A stretch of DNA of 64,000 nt from Pontibacter sp. SGAir0037 (GCF_005491705.1 NZ_CP028092.1:4836001-4900000); one strand, 5' to 3'. Counted from the first letter of the stretch, positions 55,043-63,761 are shown. The notes: generated by a model not told the origin, from the sequence alone. Numbers and translations: made by a program.

Positions 55043-56551
55043 CTACATATTTGCTTTGTTTTTGAGGTTCTGCGGGAAGAGGTCTTTGATGTTTTTGTGG
55101 TTGATGGACATGATGTTTTGCAGGGTGTGTTTTAGCCACTGGTAGGGGTTTACCTCATGCTTTTTGCATATAGCAAAGAAGGAGTAGATCATGCCGGCCC
55201 GTTTGGCCGCTTCATGTGAGCCAGCGAACAGGTAGTTCTTGCGTCCCAGGGCCAATGGGCGGATGGCGTTCTCCACCCCGTTGTTGTCGATGTGCAGTTC
55301 CCCGTCATAGAGGTAGGCCGAGAGGGCGTCCCAGCGGGCGTAGGCGTAGGCCATGGCTTTGCCGATCTGGCTCTTGGGCAGCGTGCTCTTTATTTCCTCG
55401 AAGATCCATTTGCCCAGCTCGTTGAGCACCGGCAGCGACTCGGAGAGCCGCAGCTCTTTGATGGCTGCTGCCTCCAGCCCCTCTTCTTTTGCCTTCCTTT
55501 CCACTGCATACAAGAGCTGGATGAGGGTGAGCGCTTTGCCAGCCCTTGCTTTATCATTTTCCAGGGCCCGCTCGAACTCTCTTCGGGCATGGGCCCAGCA
55601 GGCCAGGTGGGTGACCTCCTTTTTCCTGCCGTACTTTTCGTACACGGCGTACCCGTCGGTTTGCAGGTAGCCCCGGAAACTGTCAAGCATAAGCTTTACC
55701 CCCGCCGCCGCGCGCGTGGGTTGGTAGTCGAAGAGCACCGTCCTGTCCAGGGGGGAGTGGTAGACCCAGTAGTAGCCCTGGTGGCAGGCCCCTTTCTTAT
55801 CAGAGTCCAGCACTTTGATCGGCGACTCATCCACCTGCAGGTAGCCTTTTGCTTTGGTCTCGAACACCAGCTGCCCGTAGAGCGGCTCGAGCTTTAGAAG
55901 GGCCTCTTTGGCCCAGCCCTCGATGGTGGAGGAGGCTATTTGGATGCCCTCCCGGGCAAAGCGCTGCTTCTGGCGATACAGGGGGAGGTGATCCTGATAT
56001 TTATCCACCAGGATGGAGGCCAGCAGACCAGCTCCGGCGATGCCTTTGTCAATCACGCGCTCAGGCAGCAGGCCGATCGCCACGCCTTCTTTGTCTTTAG
56101 CGGCGTACTTGTAGCGGACGTAGCGGCGGATGAAGAAGCGGGCCGGCTCGCACTCGAGTTCTTCAGTCACTTCCTTGCCGATGCACACCATCTGGGAGAG
56201 GTCTCCTTCCGGGTGTATCTCCACCTCCTCTACAGGCAGGTGCCCGGGCAGTTTGGCCCGGCCGTGGTGGTGGGGGCGCTGGCGCACGTATTCTATTTTC
56301 TGCTTTACTTCTTGCTGTTGCTCTGCTACCGCTTCAACAGGAGCCTGGAAAGGCAGTGCCAGCTGTGAAGCATCTCCTTCGAAGCGCTCGCGCTTCTGGC
56401 CGAACTGCATGCGGCGGTACATGGCTAGTTGGGCTTCCAGGTAGGCGATCCTTTCGTCCTTCTCTTTGCCCAGCTCGTCTTTCTCTTGTTGCAGACGGCG
56501 GAAAGCCAGCAGCAATTCTTCTTGGGAGAGGTTTTCCGGGACCGTTTGCAT
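55043..56551 (-). CDS. tnpC: IS66 transposase TnpC (element 1)
   Basis: A 502-residue DDE transposase. It begins with a coiled-coil region (LSQEELLLAFRRLQQEKDEL), then the IS66 zinc/DNA-binding region with RPHHHGRAKLPGHLPVEEVE, a core with LQVDESPIKVLDSDKKGACH (first Asp), HLACWAHARREFERAL, and the end motif HIDNNGVENAIRPLALGRKN (Glu). No internal stop is visible. Compared with the copy at 57608 it is longer by 11 residues near the start and differs in many positions, so the two are relatives, not a recent duplication. Confidence 0.92.
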   Translation of the reverse strand: MQTVPENLSQEELLLAFRRLQQEKDELGKEKDERIAYLEAQLAMYRRMQFGQKRERFEGDASQLALPFQAPVEAVAEQQQEVKQKIEYVRQRPHHHGRAKLPGHLPVEEVEIHPEGDLSQMVCIGKEVTEELECEPARFFIRRYVRYKYAAKDKEGVAIGLLPERVIDKGIAGAGLLASILVDKYQDHLPLYRQKQRFAREGIQIASSTIEGWAKEALLKLEPLYGQLVFETKAKGYLQVDESPIKVLDSDKKGACHQGYYWVYHSPLDRTVLFDYQPTRAAAGVKLMLDSFRGYLQTDGYAVYEKYGRKKEVTHLACWAHARREFERALENDKARAGKALTLIQLLYAVERKAKEEGLEAAAIKELRLSESLPVLNELGKWIFEEIKSTLPKSQIGKAMAYAYARWDALSAYLYDGELHIDNNGVENAIRPLALGRKNYLFAGSHEAAKRAGMIYSFFAICKKHEVNPYQWLKHTLQNIMSINHKNIKDLFPQNLKNKANM

Positions 56552-56597
56552 GCTCTAAAATACACAAAAGCAGCCATAGCACCAAGAAAAAGCTTGT

Positions 56598-56869
56598 TTA
56601 TGGCTGCAGGGTAAACCTTCTCCTGCGGTTGCTTTTCACCACTTCGATTCCTTCCACCATCAGCACCAGTTCGCTCCAGCTTATAGCGCCAGTAGTGGTG
56701 TTTTTCGGTAAAGGGAAGGTGCCCTGCTCGAGCCTTTTGTAGTAGAGCACAAAGCCCCCCTGCTCCCAGTGCAGCAGTTTCAGATGGGTACGTTTGCGGT
56801 TGAGAAACACGAATACCTCCCCGCTGGTGGGACTGCGGCCCAATTCCGATCCTACCAGACCGCACAGCC
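56598..56869 (-). pseudogene. tnpB: IS66 TnpB (element 1), 3-prime fragment
   Basis: The C-terminal part of TnpB (CGLVGSELGRSPTSGEVFVF, LLHWEQGGFVLYYKRLEQGT, SWSELVLMVEGIEVVKSNRR). The 5-prime part, coding MFSLGSSHRYYLYRGHCDMR, lies at 59108-59180. Element 2 interrupts it between the two, with the 8-bp duplication GCACAGCC at both junctions. Read across, the frame MRKSFDGLCGLVGS is restored exactly. Confidence 0.88.
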
Positions 56870-56940
56870 GTATCCGGCCGACCAAGTGCATATTTTGTAG
56901 TTGAGTTGCAGGGCTTAGTTTTGCTGGTAAAAAGAGAGAG

Positions 56941-57216
56941 ATGACCCACCAGGAAAAGATGCTCCACTTAGTGGAGGTTTATGAGCAAAGCGGGCAGAGC
57001 CAGCGGGCCTTCTGTCAGGAGCAGGGCCTAAAAGTTTCTCAGTTTATCTACTGGATCCACAAAGTACGGAAGGAAAAGCAGCCGGCTTCCGGTTTTATGC
57101 AGCTAAGCGCTGAGCGAGCAGCTAGCTACCTGGAGGTAATTTATCCCAATGGCGTGCAGGTACGGGTCGATTCCCGGGACCTGGCCCTTGTGAGCCGCCT
57201 GCTGCACCTTTACTAA
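56941..57216 (+). CDS. tnpA: IS66 accessory protein TnpA (element 2)
   Basis: A 91-residue DNA-binding accessory protein of IS66, starting THQEKMLHLVEVYEQSGQSQ with an HTH (RAFCQEQGLKVSQFIYWIHK) and ending in a short beta region (LEVIYPNGVQVRV). Its TAA is directly followed by the tnpB ATG, so the two are coupled. Start follows a AAAGAGAGAG purine run. Confidence 0.9.
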   Translation: MTHQEKMLHLVEVYEQSGQSQRAFCQEQGLKVSQFIYWIHKVRKEKQPASGFMQLSAERAASYLEVIYPNGVQVRVDSRDLALVSRLLHLY

Positions 57217-57561
57217 ATGCTCAGCCTCACCTCCTCCCTCCGCTACCTGCTCTACCGAGGCCACTGCGACATGCGCAAATCCTTCGACGGCTTGTGCGGT
57301 CTGGTAGGATCGGAACTGGGCCGCAGTCCCACAAGCGGTGAAGTGTTCGTGTTTCTCAACCGCAAACGTACCCATCTCAAGCTGCTCCACTGGGAACACG
57401 GGGGCTTTGTGCTCTACTACAAAAGGCTCGAGCAGGGCACCTTTCCGCTGCCCAAAGCGACAGGGGGCAGCGCCATGAGCTGGAGCGAACTGGTGCTGAT
57501 GGTGGAAGGAATCGAAGTGGTGAAGAGCAACCGCAGGAGAAGATTTTCTTTGCCACCATAG
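57217..57561 (+). CDS. tnpB: IS66 accessory protein TnpB (element 2)
   Basis: A 114-residue protein of the IS66 Orf2 family (PF05717 type), with LLYRGHCDMRKSFDGLCGLV, PTSGEVFVFLNRKRTHLKLL, and SWSELVLMVEGIEVVK near the end. It is required with TnpA and TnpC for transposition of IS66 elements, though its molecular role is not settled. It sits between tnpA and tnpC, with tnpC 46 bp downstream. Confidence 0.9.
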   Translation: MLSLTSSLRYLLYRGHCDMRKSFDGLCGLVGSELGRSPTSGEVFVFLNRKRTHLKLLHWEHGGFVLYYKRLEQGTFPLPKATGGSAMSWSELVLMVEGIEVVKSNRRRRFSLPP

Positions 57562-57607
57562 ACGCATTATCCTTGGTGCCATGGCTGTTTTTGCTTATTT
57601 TTAGAGC

Positions 57608-59083
57608 ATGCAAACGGTACTGGAAAACCTCTCCAAACAGGAGCTGCTGGAGCTTATTTCCAGCCGTGACGAGAAGATCGCCTACCTGGAGGCCCAGGTG
57701 GCCATGTACCGCCGCATGCAGTTCGGCCAGAGGCGCGAGCGCTTCGAGGGCGACGCCTCCCAGTTCCAGCTTCCCTTTGAAGCTGCGGCCAAAGAGGTAG
57801 AAGAGCAGCACCAGGAGGTAAAGCAGAAGATCGACTACGTGCGCCGTCGCCCCCGCCACCACGGTCGCGCCAAGCTCCCTGAGCACCTGCCCGTGGAGGA
57901 AGTAGAGATACACCCGGAAGGAGACCTCTCCCAGATGGTGTGCATCGGCCAGGAAGTCACCGAGGAGCTCGAGTGCGAGCCGGCCCGCTTCTTCATCCGC
58001 CGCTACATCCGCTATAAGTATGCCGCCAAAGACAAAGAAAGCGTGGTGATCGGCCAGCTGCCGGAACGGGTGATCGACAAAGGCATCGCCGGGGCCGGAC
58101 TGCTGGCCTCCATCCTGGTGGATAAGTACATGGACCACCTGCCGCTCTACCGCCAGAAGCAGCGCTTCGCCCGGGAGGGCATCCAGATAGCCTCCTCCAC
58201 CATTGAGGGTTGGACCAAGGAGGCGCTCTTGAAGCTCGAGCCGCTCTACGAGCAGCTGGTATTCGACACCAAGGCAAAAGGCTACCTGCAGGTGGATGAG
58301 TCGCCGATCAAAGTGCTGGACTCGGATAAGAAAGGTGCCGCCCATACCGGCTGGTACTGGGTCTACCATGCCCCCCTGGACAGGACGGTGCTCTTCGACT
58401 ACCAACCCACGCGCGCTGCGGTGGGGGTAAAGCTTATGCTTGATGGTTTCCGGGGCTACCTGCAGACCGACGGCTACGCAGTGTACGAAAAGTACGGCAG
58501 GAAAAAGGAGGTCACCCACCTGGCCTGCTGGGCCCATGCCCGAAGAGAGTTCGAGCGGGCCCTGGAAAATGACAAGGCAAGGGCTGGCAAAGCGCTCACC
58601 CTCATCCAGCTCTTGTATGCAGTGGAAAGGAAGGCAAAAGAAGAGGGGCTGGAGGCAGCAGCCATTAAAGAACTACGGCTCTCTGAGTCGCTGCCGGTGC
58701 TCAACGAGCTGGGCAAATGGATCTTCGAGGAGATCAAGAGCACGCTGCCCAAGAGCCAGATCGGCAAAGCCATGGCCTACGCCTACGCCCGCTGGGACGC
58801 CCTCTCGGCCTACCTCTACGACGGCAGCCTGCACATCGACAACAACGGGGTGGAGAACGCCATCCGGCCGCTGGCCCTGGGACGCAAGAACTACCTGTTC
58901 GCCGGCTCACATGATGCTGCAAAGCGGGCCGGTATGATCTACTCCTTCCTGGCCATCTGCAAAAAGCATGAGGTAAACCCCTACCAGTGGCTAAAACACA
59001 CCCTGCAAAACATCATGTCCATCAACCACAAAAACATCAAAGACCTCTTCCCGCAGAACTTCAAAAACAAAGCAAATATGTAG
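57608..59083 (+). CDS. tnpC: IS66 transposase TnpC (element 2)
   Basis: A 491-residue DDE transposase with the same layout as the copy at 55043: N-terminal coiled coil (LSKQELLELISSRDEKIAYL), RPRHHGRAKLPEHLPVEEVE, LQVDESPIKVLDSDKKGAAH (Asp), LACWAHARREFERA, and HIDNNGVENAIRPLALGRKN (Glu). The frame is whole, and both element ends are present, so this copy is probably active. It ends 16 bp before the element end. Confidence 0.93.
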   Translation: MQTVLENLSKQELLELISSRDEKIAYLEAQVAMYRRMQFGQRRERFEGDASQFQLPFEAAAKEVEEQHQEVKQKIDYVRRRPRHHGRAKLPEHLPVEEVEIHPEGDLSQMVCIGQEVTEELECEPARFFIRRYIRYKYAAKDKESVVIGQLPERVIDKGIAGAGLLASILVDKYMDHLPLYRQKQRFAREGIQIASSTIEGWTKEALLKLEPLYEQLVFDTKAKGYLQVDESPIKVLDSDKKGAAHTGWYWVYHAPLDRTVLFDYQPTRAAVGVKLMLDGFRGYLQTDGYAVYEKYGRKKEVTHLACWAHARREFERALENDKARAGKALTLIQLLYAVERKAKEEGLEAAAIKELRLSESLPVLNELGKWIFEEIKSTLPKSQIGKAMAYAYARWDALSAYLYDGSLHIDNNGVENAIRPLALGRKNYLFAGSHDAAKRAGMIYSFLAICKKHEVNPYQWLKHTLQNIMSINHKNIKDLFPQNFKNKANM

Positions 59084-59179
59084 TTCATAGGGCCGATACG
59101 CACAGCCCGTCGAAGGATTTGCGCATGTCACAGTGCCCCCGGTAGAGGTAATAGCGGTGGGAGGACCCCAGGGAGAACA

Positions 59180-59455
59180 TCAGTAAAGCCGGATGAGGCG
59201 GGAAAGCGTGTTCAAATCACCCGAAGGCACCTTTATCTTTACACCGTTAGGATAGATCACCTCCAGGTGGGCAGCTGCTGGCCCGGCACTTAGCTGCATG
59301 AAACCAGAGACCTGCTGCTTTTCTTTTCGTACTTTGTGGATCCAGTAGATAAACTGTGAAACTTTCAGGCCCTGCTCCTGGCAGAAGGCCCGCTGGCTCT
59401 GCCCGCTTTGCTCATAGGCCTCCACTAAGTGGAGCATCTTTTCCTGGTGTGTCAT
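59180..59455 (-). CDS. tnpA: IS66 accessory protein TnpA (element 1)
   Basis: A 91-residue protein close to the TnpA at 56941 (THQEKMLHLVEAYEQSGQSQ, same HTH), differing mainly after residue 60 (LEVIYPNGVKIKVPSGDLNT). Its stop overlaps the start of the split tnpB (TGATG). It is intact, but its operon is broken by element 2. Confidence 0.88.
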   Translation of the reverse strand: MTHQEKMLHLVEAYEQSGQSQRAFCQEQGLKVSQFIYWIHKVRKEKQQVSGFMQLSAGPAAAHLEVIYPNGVKIKVPSGDLNTLSRLIRLY

Positions 59456-60198
59456 CTCTCTCTTTTTACCAGCAAAACTAAGCCCTGCAACTCAACTACA
59501 AAATATGCACTTGGTCGGCCGGATACTTTCATTGACACCTATACTAAAGTGGCACACGCCAAAATCTATGACAGGAAGAATGCTTTGGTAGCAGCTGATA
59601 TGCTCAATGACAGGGTGCTGCCGTTCTATGAGCAGCATGATGTGAAGCTACTGCGCATTCTCACAGACCGTGGCACGGAGTACTGCGGGGCCAGAGAACA
59701 TCACCAATACCAACTCTACCTGGCTATCGAAGATATTGATCACAGTAAAACTAAAGCCAGGAGCCCGCAGACCAACGGCATCTGCGAGCGCTTTCACCGC
59801 ACGATGCAGGATGAGTTCTATGCGATCGCTTTTCGTAAAAAGGTGTATACTACTCTAGAAGAACTGCAGCAAGATCTGGACCTATGGCTCGAATACTACA
59901 ATAAGGAGCGGACGCATACAGGCAAGTACTGCTTCGGCAGAACACCTTACCAGACACTGCTCGAAACGATCCCGCTGGCTCAGCAGAAGATGCTTGATAC
60001 CTTAAGGCAAGATCCTGTCAAACATTTTTTTTCGGAACCAGCCCTTACACCCACAGATCAAGGGGTGGTGCAGAAAAAAAATGAACCCGACGACGCGGGC
60101 TCATGGAATAATACTTTAAGGCAGATACCTGTCAGCTAAACCACAGCTGTCAGACTATATCTTGACTATTACAACTCATGTAAATAAATGCGTATTGC

Positions 60199-61461
60199 TT
60201 ATACTCTGTGCCATTGTTCACCCCAACTAAGATTACCTATTGCGTTTCTCTTCTTCAGCCTTTCATAATCAGCCATATCTTGCTCACAAAGGGTTATTTC
60301 TCCTATAACTTTATATGATTGTGCCCTGCCGAAATATGCTATCGCACTTTCTGGATATGCTTCGATAGAATTAGTATAATCTTGAATTGCACCTTCAGTA
60401 TCCCCTAAAAAACCTTTAGCTACTCCTCTTATATAAAAGCCTTTAGACATGGATCCGCAATAGTCACCACTTAATGCCAAAGATTTCGTGCAATCTTCTA
60501 TAGCACCATGATAGTCATGTATGATTATTTTTAAACAAGCCAAGTCACAATATAGATGGCGATTAGTAGATTCACTGCAGCTATTTATCGCTACTATTAA
60601 ATCTTCTACAGCTCCATAATAATCATTTATTCTTTTTCGAACATTTGCTCTTTCTTCGTAATGTCGCCATAAATGGTTTGTGCCTTGCTCAAGATTAATG
60701 GCGCGAGAATAATCTCCTATAGCACCAAAGAAGTCTTCTAATCGAGATTTAATATTTCCTCTCATGGAGTATGCCTGCACAAATTCTGGCTCTAGTTCAA
60801 TTGTTATATTTAAGTGTTCAAGCGCCTGAACATAGTTACCACTACAATAATATTCTCTTCCTAATATAAAGTAAACGACCCAGCTTTCCTCACCACTTTG
60901 TACATTATATGCTTTCATATATGCTACTACATCCGGGGTAAAGAATGGAAGCGCCATGTAAGAAGCAACAATAAAAGCAATTATAAGATTATCCTCCTCT
61001 ATATAGATCTTTTCTAGAGTATCTGAATTTAATACTTCACCCTTAATATTATCTTTATAGAATGATAAAAGCTCAGTTTGTTTATCATAGCTAAGTTCAT
61101 GTAAAAAATCATTATGACACCTATGGGATAATTTCAAAGCTCTTAAAAAATGGGAACTACTTGCTACTACATCTGTTCCAGAAGTAATATTACAAGTATA
61201 GAGATAAGCTAAGTAAAGGTGACTCTGCCAATGATCGTGATTATAAGAAACCTCTTTTAAAAAGAAATACAATGCTTTGTCATAATCACCAAAGTCGCTA
61301 ATTTGCCTTATCCCTTTCGCATACCAAACACCAGGCTTCCTTTCCTGCAGCACTTCCCATAAAACAGAATTATTAGTAGATGCTATACCAATAGCATTAC
61401 TATTCGATATTTGCGGAAGTTGCTTGTTTTCCAACTCTTCTTCTCCAGAATTCATACTCAT
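60199..61461 (-). CDS. TPR-repeat protein, partner of the PLD-J protein
   Basis: A 420-residue cytoplasmic protein with no signal peptide. The N-terminal 190 residues are helical and not assignable. From about 195 to 410 there are five to six TPR units, for example EYYCSGNYVQALEHLNITIE, GNIKSRLEDFFGAIGDYSRA, and GVAKGFLGDTEGAIQDYTNS. It starts 62 bp inside the end of the PLD-J gene, with AGAAG just before ATGAGTATG, so translation is coupled and a functional complex is likely. TPR proteins often sense or scaffold in immune systems; the function here is unknown. It is AT-rich. Confidence 0.75.
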   Translation of the reverse strand: MSMNSGEEELENKQLPQISNSNAIGIASTNNSVLWEVLQERKPGVWYAKGIRQISDFGDYDKALYFFLKEVSYNHDHWQSHLYLAYLYTCNITSGTDVVASSSHFLRALKLSHRCHNDFLHELSYDKQTELLSFYKDNIKGEVLNSDTLEKIYIEEDNLIIAFIVASYMALPFFTPDVVAYMKAYNVQSGEESWVVYFILGREYYCSGNYVQALEHLNITIELEPEFVQAYSMRGNIKSRLEDFFGAIGDYSRAINLEQGTNHLWRHYEERANVRKRINDYYGAVEDLIVAINSCSESTNRHLYCDLACLKIIIHDYHGAIEDCTKSLALSGDYCGSMSKGFYIRGVAKGFLGDTEGAIQDYTNSIEAYPESAIAYFGRAQSYKVIGEITLCEQDMADYERLKKRNAIGNLSWGEQWHRV

Positions 61462-62797
61462 CTTCTAATTTGGTTTTTAACACCGCAAAATGCTTACTAT
61501 GATCAGATATGGATGAAGCAGTTCGGTATACTTCTGACTTTTCTAATAAATCTTGATAAATCATTTTCTTCTCCAAGGTGACTCGCAATTTCTCCACTTT
61601 GATTTTAAGTAGCTCCACATCAGACGCTTTGTCAGGAGATATAATAAGAGTTCCTCTCTTTAAGCTATCAAGAATTCCATAAACTGATTTGATATCTTGC
61701 CTTTTGTAAGCATTTCCAAGCTCCTTGAATACTTCCTCTGCTTCTTTTTCTTGTTTATTTCCTTGAAACTTATCAGGATGACAAAGTACAACTGCTTCTT
61801 TGTACAGCACCTTCAATTCTGCTTTCTCAGGTGCAGATAAGTCATGATATACCTCCTTTTCTTCCTCTTCCCTCTGTTGGCTGTACTGCTCATATTTGCG
61901 CTTTGCTTCTTGATATTCAGATTCAGAATACTGGCTTTCTTTGCGGTGGAAATAAGAATATTCTTTTTTTAACTGTAATATCTGTTCCAGTAGTTCACCA
62001 AGATTTTTATTAAGAAGGTAATTATAGAGGTTAATGACCTTTTCCTTCTCACTAATTTCAGAATCTATTGCAACAGTTCTGTATTCAAGGTCACGTAACT
62101 CTAACCGTAGAGCGAACAGCATTTGATTCTCATAAATTATTATTTGACTATACTTAGCGGTAAGTTGATCTATAAGGATAATTGCCTTAGAATATTCTTT
62201 CCCGATTATGTGATCTACTATATCAGCTATACATTCTACGTCAGCATCTTTCTTCAAACGATTAGCCTGTAGCAATAGATCTTCTTCTTCATCCAATGCA
62301 ATGAAATGCTTAACCACTTGCAAGCGTTTCAGAATGCTATTTACATTTGGGTTAGTTGCCTGGTTAGCACGAGAACCTGTAATGAGTTGAAACTGCTCAA
62401 TAAATTTATGGGCTAAATCAAAATCATCATAAGTGATAACAATGTTCTCCATATTCAATGCCGAAGCTTTTCGTGTCCAGTTAAATGAGCCTGTTATGAG
62501 GGTACGACCATCAATTACACAGAACTTATTGTGCATCAGACTACCTTCAAGAGCAAAGAACTTTCCTCCTGCATTAGTCAAACTATCAAAGTTAAGCCCA
62601 TATTCCCCAAAATTTATTTCATCCTTGACTAATGCCAGACTCACTAATACTCCTTGTTTCTGCTTCTGTAACAATGCTTGAAGAAGTTCATAATCCGTAA
62701 ACCAAGCTACTGCAACATAGATATGCTTCTTAGCTAATGCAATTTCATCCTTGATTTTGAATTTAATTCCGGAAAAATGCGCTTCTGTTAAAATCAT
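61400..62797 (-). CDS. PLD-like nuclease fused to a J-domain
   Basis: A 465-residue protein. Residues 1-140 are a single phospholipase-D-like domain: YVAVAWFTDYELLQALL, then the HKD motif His89-x-Lys91-x4-Asp96 in MHNKFCVIDG, and TGSFNWT. One HKD motif suggests a dimer, as in Nuc-type nucleases. A long helical, coiled-coil region (about 165-320, with QEAKRKYEQYSQQREEEEKE) leads to a J-domain (about 322-385) with LYKEAVVLCHPDKFQGNK, whose HPD is the Hsp70-contact motif, and then another coiled coil. The TPR gene overlaps its end. I know no named system with this fusion; defence is an inference. Confidence 0.75.
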   Translation of the reverse strand: MILTEAHFSGIKFKIKDEIALAKKHIYVAVAWFTDYELLQALLQKQKQGVLVSLALVKDEINFGEYGLNFDSLTNAGGKFFALEGSLMHNKFCVIDGRTLITGSFNWTRKASALNMENIVITYDDFDLAHKFIEQFQLITGSRANQATNPNVNSILKRLQVVKHFIALDEEEDLLLQANRLKKDADVECIADIVDHIIGKEYSKAIILIDQLTAKYSQIIIYENQMLFALRLELRDLEYRTVAIDSEISEKEKVINLYNYLLNKNLGELLEQILQLKKEYSYFHRKESQYSESEYQEAKRKYEQYSQQREEEEKEVYHDLSAPEKAELKVLYKEAVVLCHPDKFQGNKQEKEAEEVFKELGNAYKRQDIKSVYGILDSLKRGTLIISPDKASDVELLKIKVEKLRVTLEKKMIYQDLLEKSEVYRTASSISDHSKHFAVLKTKLEDEYEFWRRRVGKQATSANIE

Positions 62798-63130
62798 TTA
62801 GCTTATTATTTAAAAATCACAAGAATTAACACCTTATTTCTGAGACGGAGACACTGCTGCAAATCATTTCATACTTGGCACCCGATTGGCAACCAATAGC
62901 AACATTAGATAACAAAAAACGATAATGGTAATTGGTAGGCCTAGGATGTAGAATAGTAAAGAAAATCTTCCTTGATTTTACTCCAGGTAAAGACGTTCTC
63001 TGTTATGAAACACAAGGTATTTCGAAACTGAGTACATGTCTGCCGAAACTAAGTTTGCAAAGACCCAGGAGCTTGCGGAAATTACTGTCCGCCTCATGTT
63101 TTACACCCATTGTTGGGCCTTCGTGTTTTT
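62798..63130. other. Intergenic region upstream of the PLD-J gene
   Basis: 333 bp: direct repeat copy 2 and its weak extension to about 62935; the rest shows no gene, terminator or RNA that I can support. The promoter of the PLD-J/TPR unit should be here. Confidence 0.4.
62830..62889 (+). repeat. 60-bp direct repeat, copy 2
   Basis: Partner of 54235-54294 (50 of 60 identical, same orientation). It lies about 33 bp upstream of the PLD-J start, so the repeats enclose the two-gene unit. Confidence 0.75.
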
Positions 63131-63751
63131 TTATTTCTTAAAGGTTTCATTCTTTTCACTGTCCTCAACTCCAATCACGATATCTAACATCAAATTTTCT
63201 ACAAGAGAAACAAATTCTGTTAAATGATTCATATTGACGATTATAGAATTTTCACCATGAGCAATTTTGTTCCTAAAGAGTAAAAGCTTATTAAGTCCGT
63301 TGTTGTATTTGTCATCTATTTTAGGAATGCAAAAACGTTCTAGAACTTGATTCAAGACTTTTAGATTTACATTTGATTCAGTCGGGACGGTTGGAGTAAT
63401 AATGATTTTGTCTTGAAATAAGCTGTCTAATGATTGAACTAGCTTTATCTTTTTTTCGAAATTTACTCTCGGATTATTGAAGTCGCATTCCGAGTCCATT
63501 TGGTGTGTCAAAAGCGCATAGGAAATTTCAGCCCGACTAAGCGATAATGTATTTAGGTGGTTAGAATAAATTATAAAACAACTTTTCACAAAACCTTCCC
63601 AAATCGAGTAAATAGCTGGTATTGAATATTTAATATGCAACTCCTTATGATCGGGACTAAAGCTGTACCTAATCGGAATACTTTTTAAAGTAGCGAGTTC
63701 AAATGTTCTCCACTCAATATCAGCTAATATTTCTTGAACAAATGTTTTCAT
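63131..63751 (-). CDS. HEPN-domain protein, MAE_28990/MAE_18760-like
   Basis: A 206-residue protein from ATG 63751, 8 bp after the stop of the upstream gene; a TTG at 63769 would overlap that stop. The pattern IKYSIPAIYSIWEGFVKSCF in the first third and LLLFRNKIAHGENSI near residues 157-170 (Arg160 and His165, the RxxxxH catalytic motif of HEPN RNases) fit the MAE_28990/MAE_18760 HEPN family. HEPN proteins of this type are known beside DUF262 genes in defence islands, as here, and may act as RNA-cutting effectors. Substrate is unknown. Confidence 0.75.
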   Translation of the reverse strand: MKTFVQEILADIEWRTFELATLKSIPIRYSFSPDHKELHIKYSIPAIYSIWEGFVKSCFIIYSNHLNTLSLSRAEISYALLTHQMDSECDFNNPRVNFEKKIKLVQSLDSLFQDKIIITPTVPTESNVNLKVLNQVLERFCIPKIDDKYNNGLNKLLLFRNKIAHGENSIIVNMNHLTEFVSLVENLMLDIVIGVEDSEKNETFKK

Positions 63752-63761
63752 AGAAAGTCTT

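Larger units (their letters stand above)
56870..59099 (+). mobile_element. IS66-family element 2, intact
   Basis: A complete 2230-bp IS66 lying in opposite orientation inside tnpB of element 1. Ends are GTATCCGGCCGACCAAG (56870) and, in reverse complement, GTATCGGCCCTATGAAC (59099), the same as those of element 1. Target duplication GCACAGCC at 56862-56869 and 59100-59107. It encodes intact tnpA, tnpB and tnpC. Confidence 0.93.
55027..59526 (-). mobile_element. IS66-family element 1, interrupted
   Basis: Inserted into the IS481-like transposase gene. Ends are GTATCGGCCCTATGAAC (55027) and, in reverse complement, GTATCCGGCCGACCAAG (59526). The 8-bp target duplication TTTCATTG is at 55019-55026 and 59527-59534, the size expected for IS66. 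Without the inner copy it is about 2.26 kb, with tnpA, tnpB and tnpC on the minus strand. Confidence 0.9.
54462..60139 (+). pseudogene. IS481-like transposase, split by IS66
   Basis: The N-terminal part (54462-55026) has an HTH: LAEMLGNVSQACKVMGYSRD then SFYRFQQLYEQGGTSALQEI, and runs to KIYQQTFI. The C-terminal part (59535-60139) continues with DTYTKVAHAKIYDRKNAL, LTDRGTEYCG (second catalytic Asp), QTNGICERFHRTMQDEF (Glu) and YYNKERTHTGKYCFGRTP. Joined across the 8-bp duplication they give an uninterrupted frame of 389 residues; the IS66 insertion lies right at the first catalytic Asp. The two parts cannot make an active enzyme as they stand. Confidence 0.88.
54385..60173 (+). mobile_element. 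IS481-like element, interrupted
   Basis: Ends are TGAGATAGTCAAGATATAAT... (54385) and, in reverse complement, TGTAATAGTCAAGATATAGT... (60173), terminal repeats of about 27 bp with few mismatches. A 7-bp target duplication ACTCATG is present at 54378-54384 and 60174-60180. Without the inner IS66 copies the element would be about 1.28 kb. Its transposase gene is split. Confidence 0.85.

Noticed and set aside
54378..60180. A composite transposon made of two IS66 copies carrying cargo
   Set aside because: Each IS66 has its own 8-bp duplication and one lies inside the other; nothing is carried between them.
62932..63227. Short plus-strand frames upstream of the HEPN gene end
   Set aside because: Partly antisense to the HEPN gene, with no motif or ribosome binding site.
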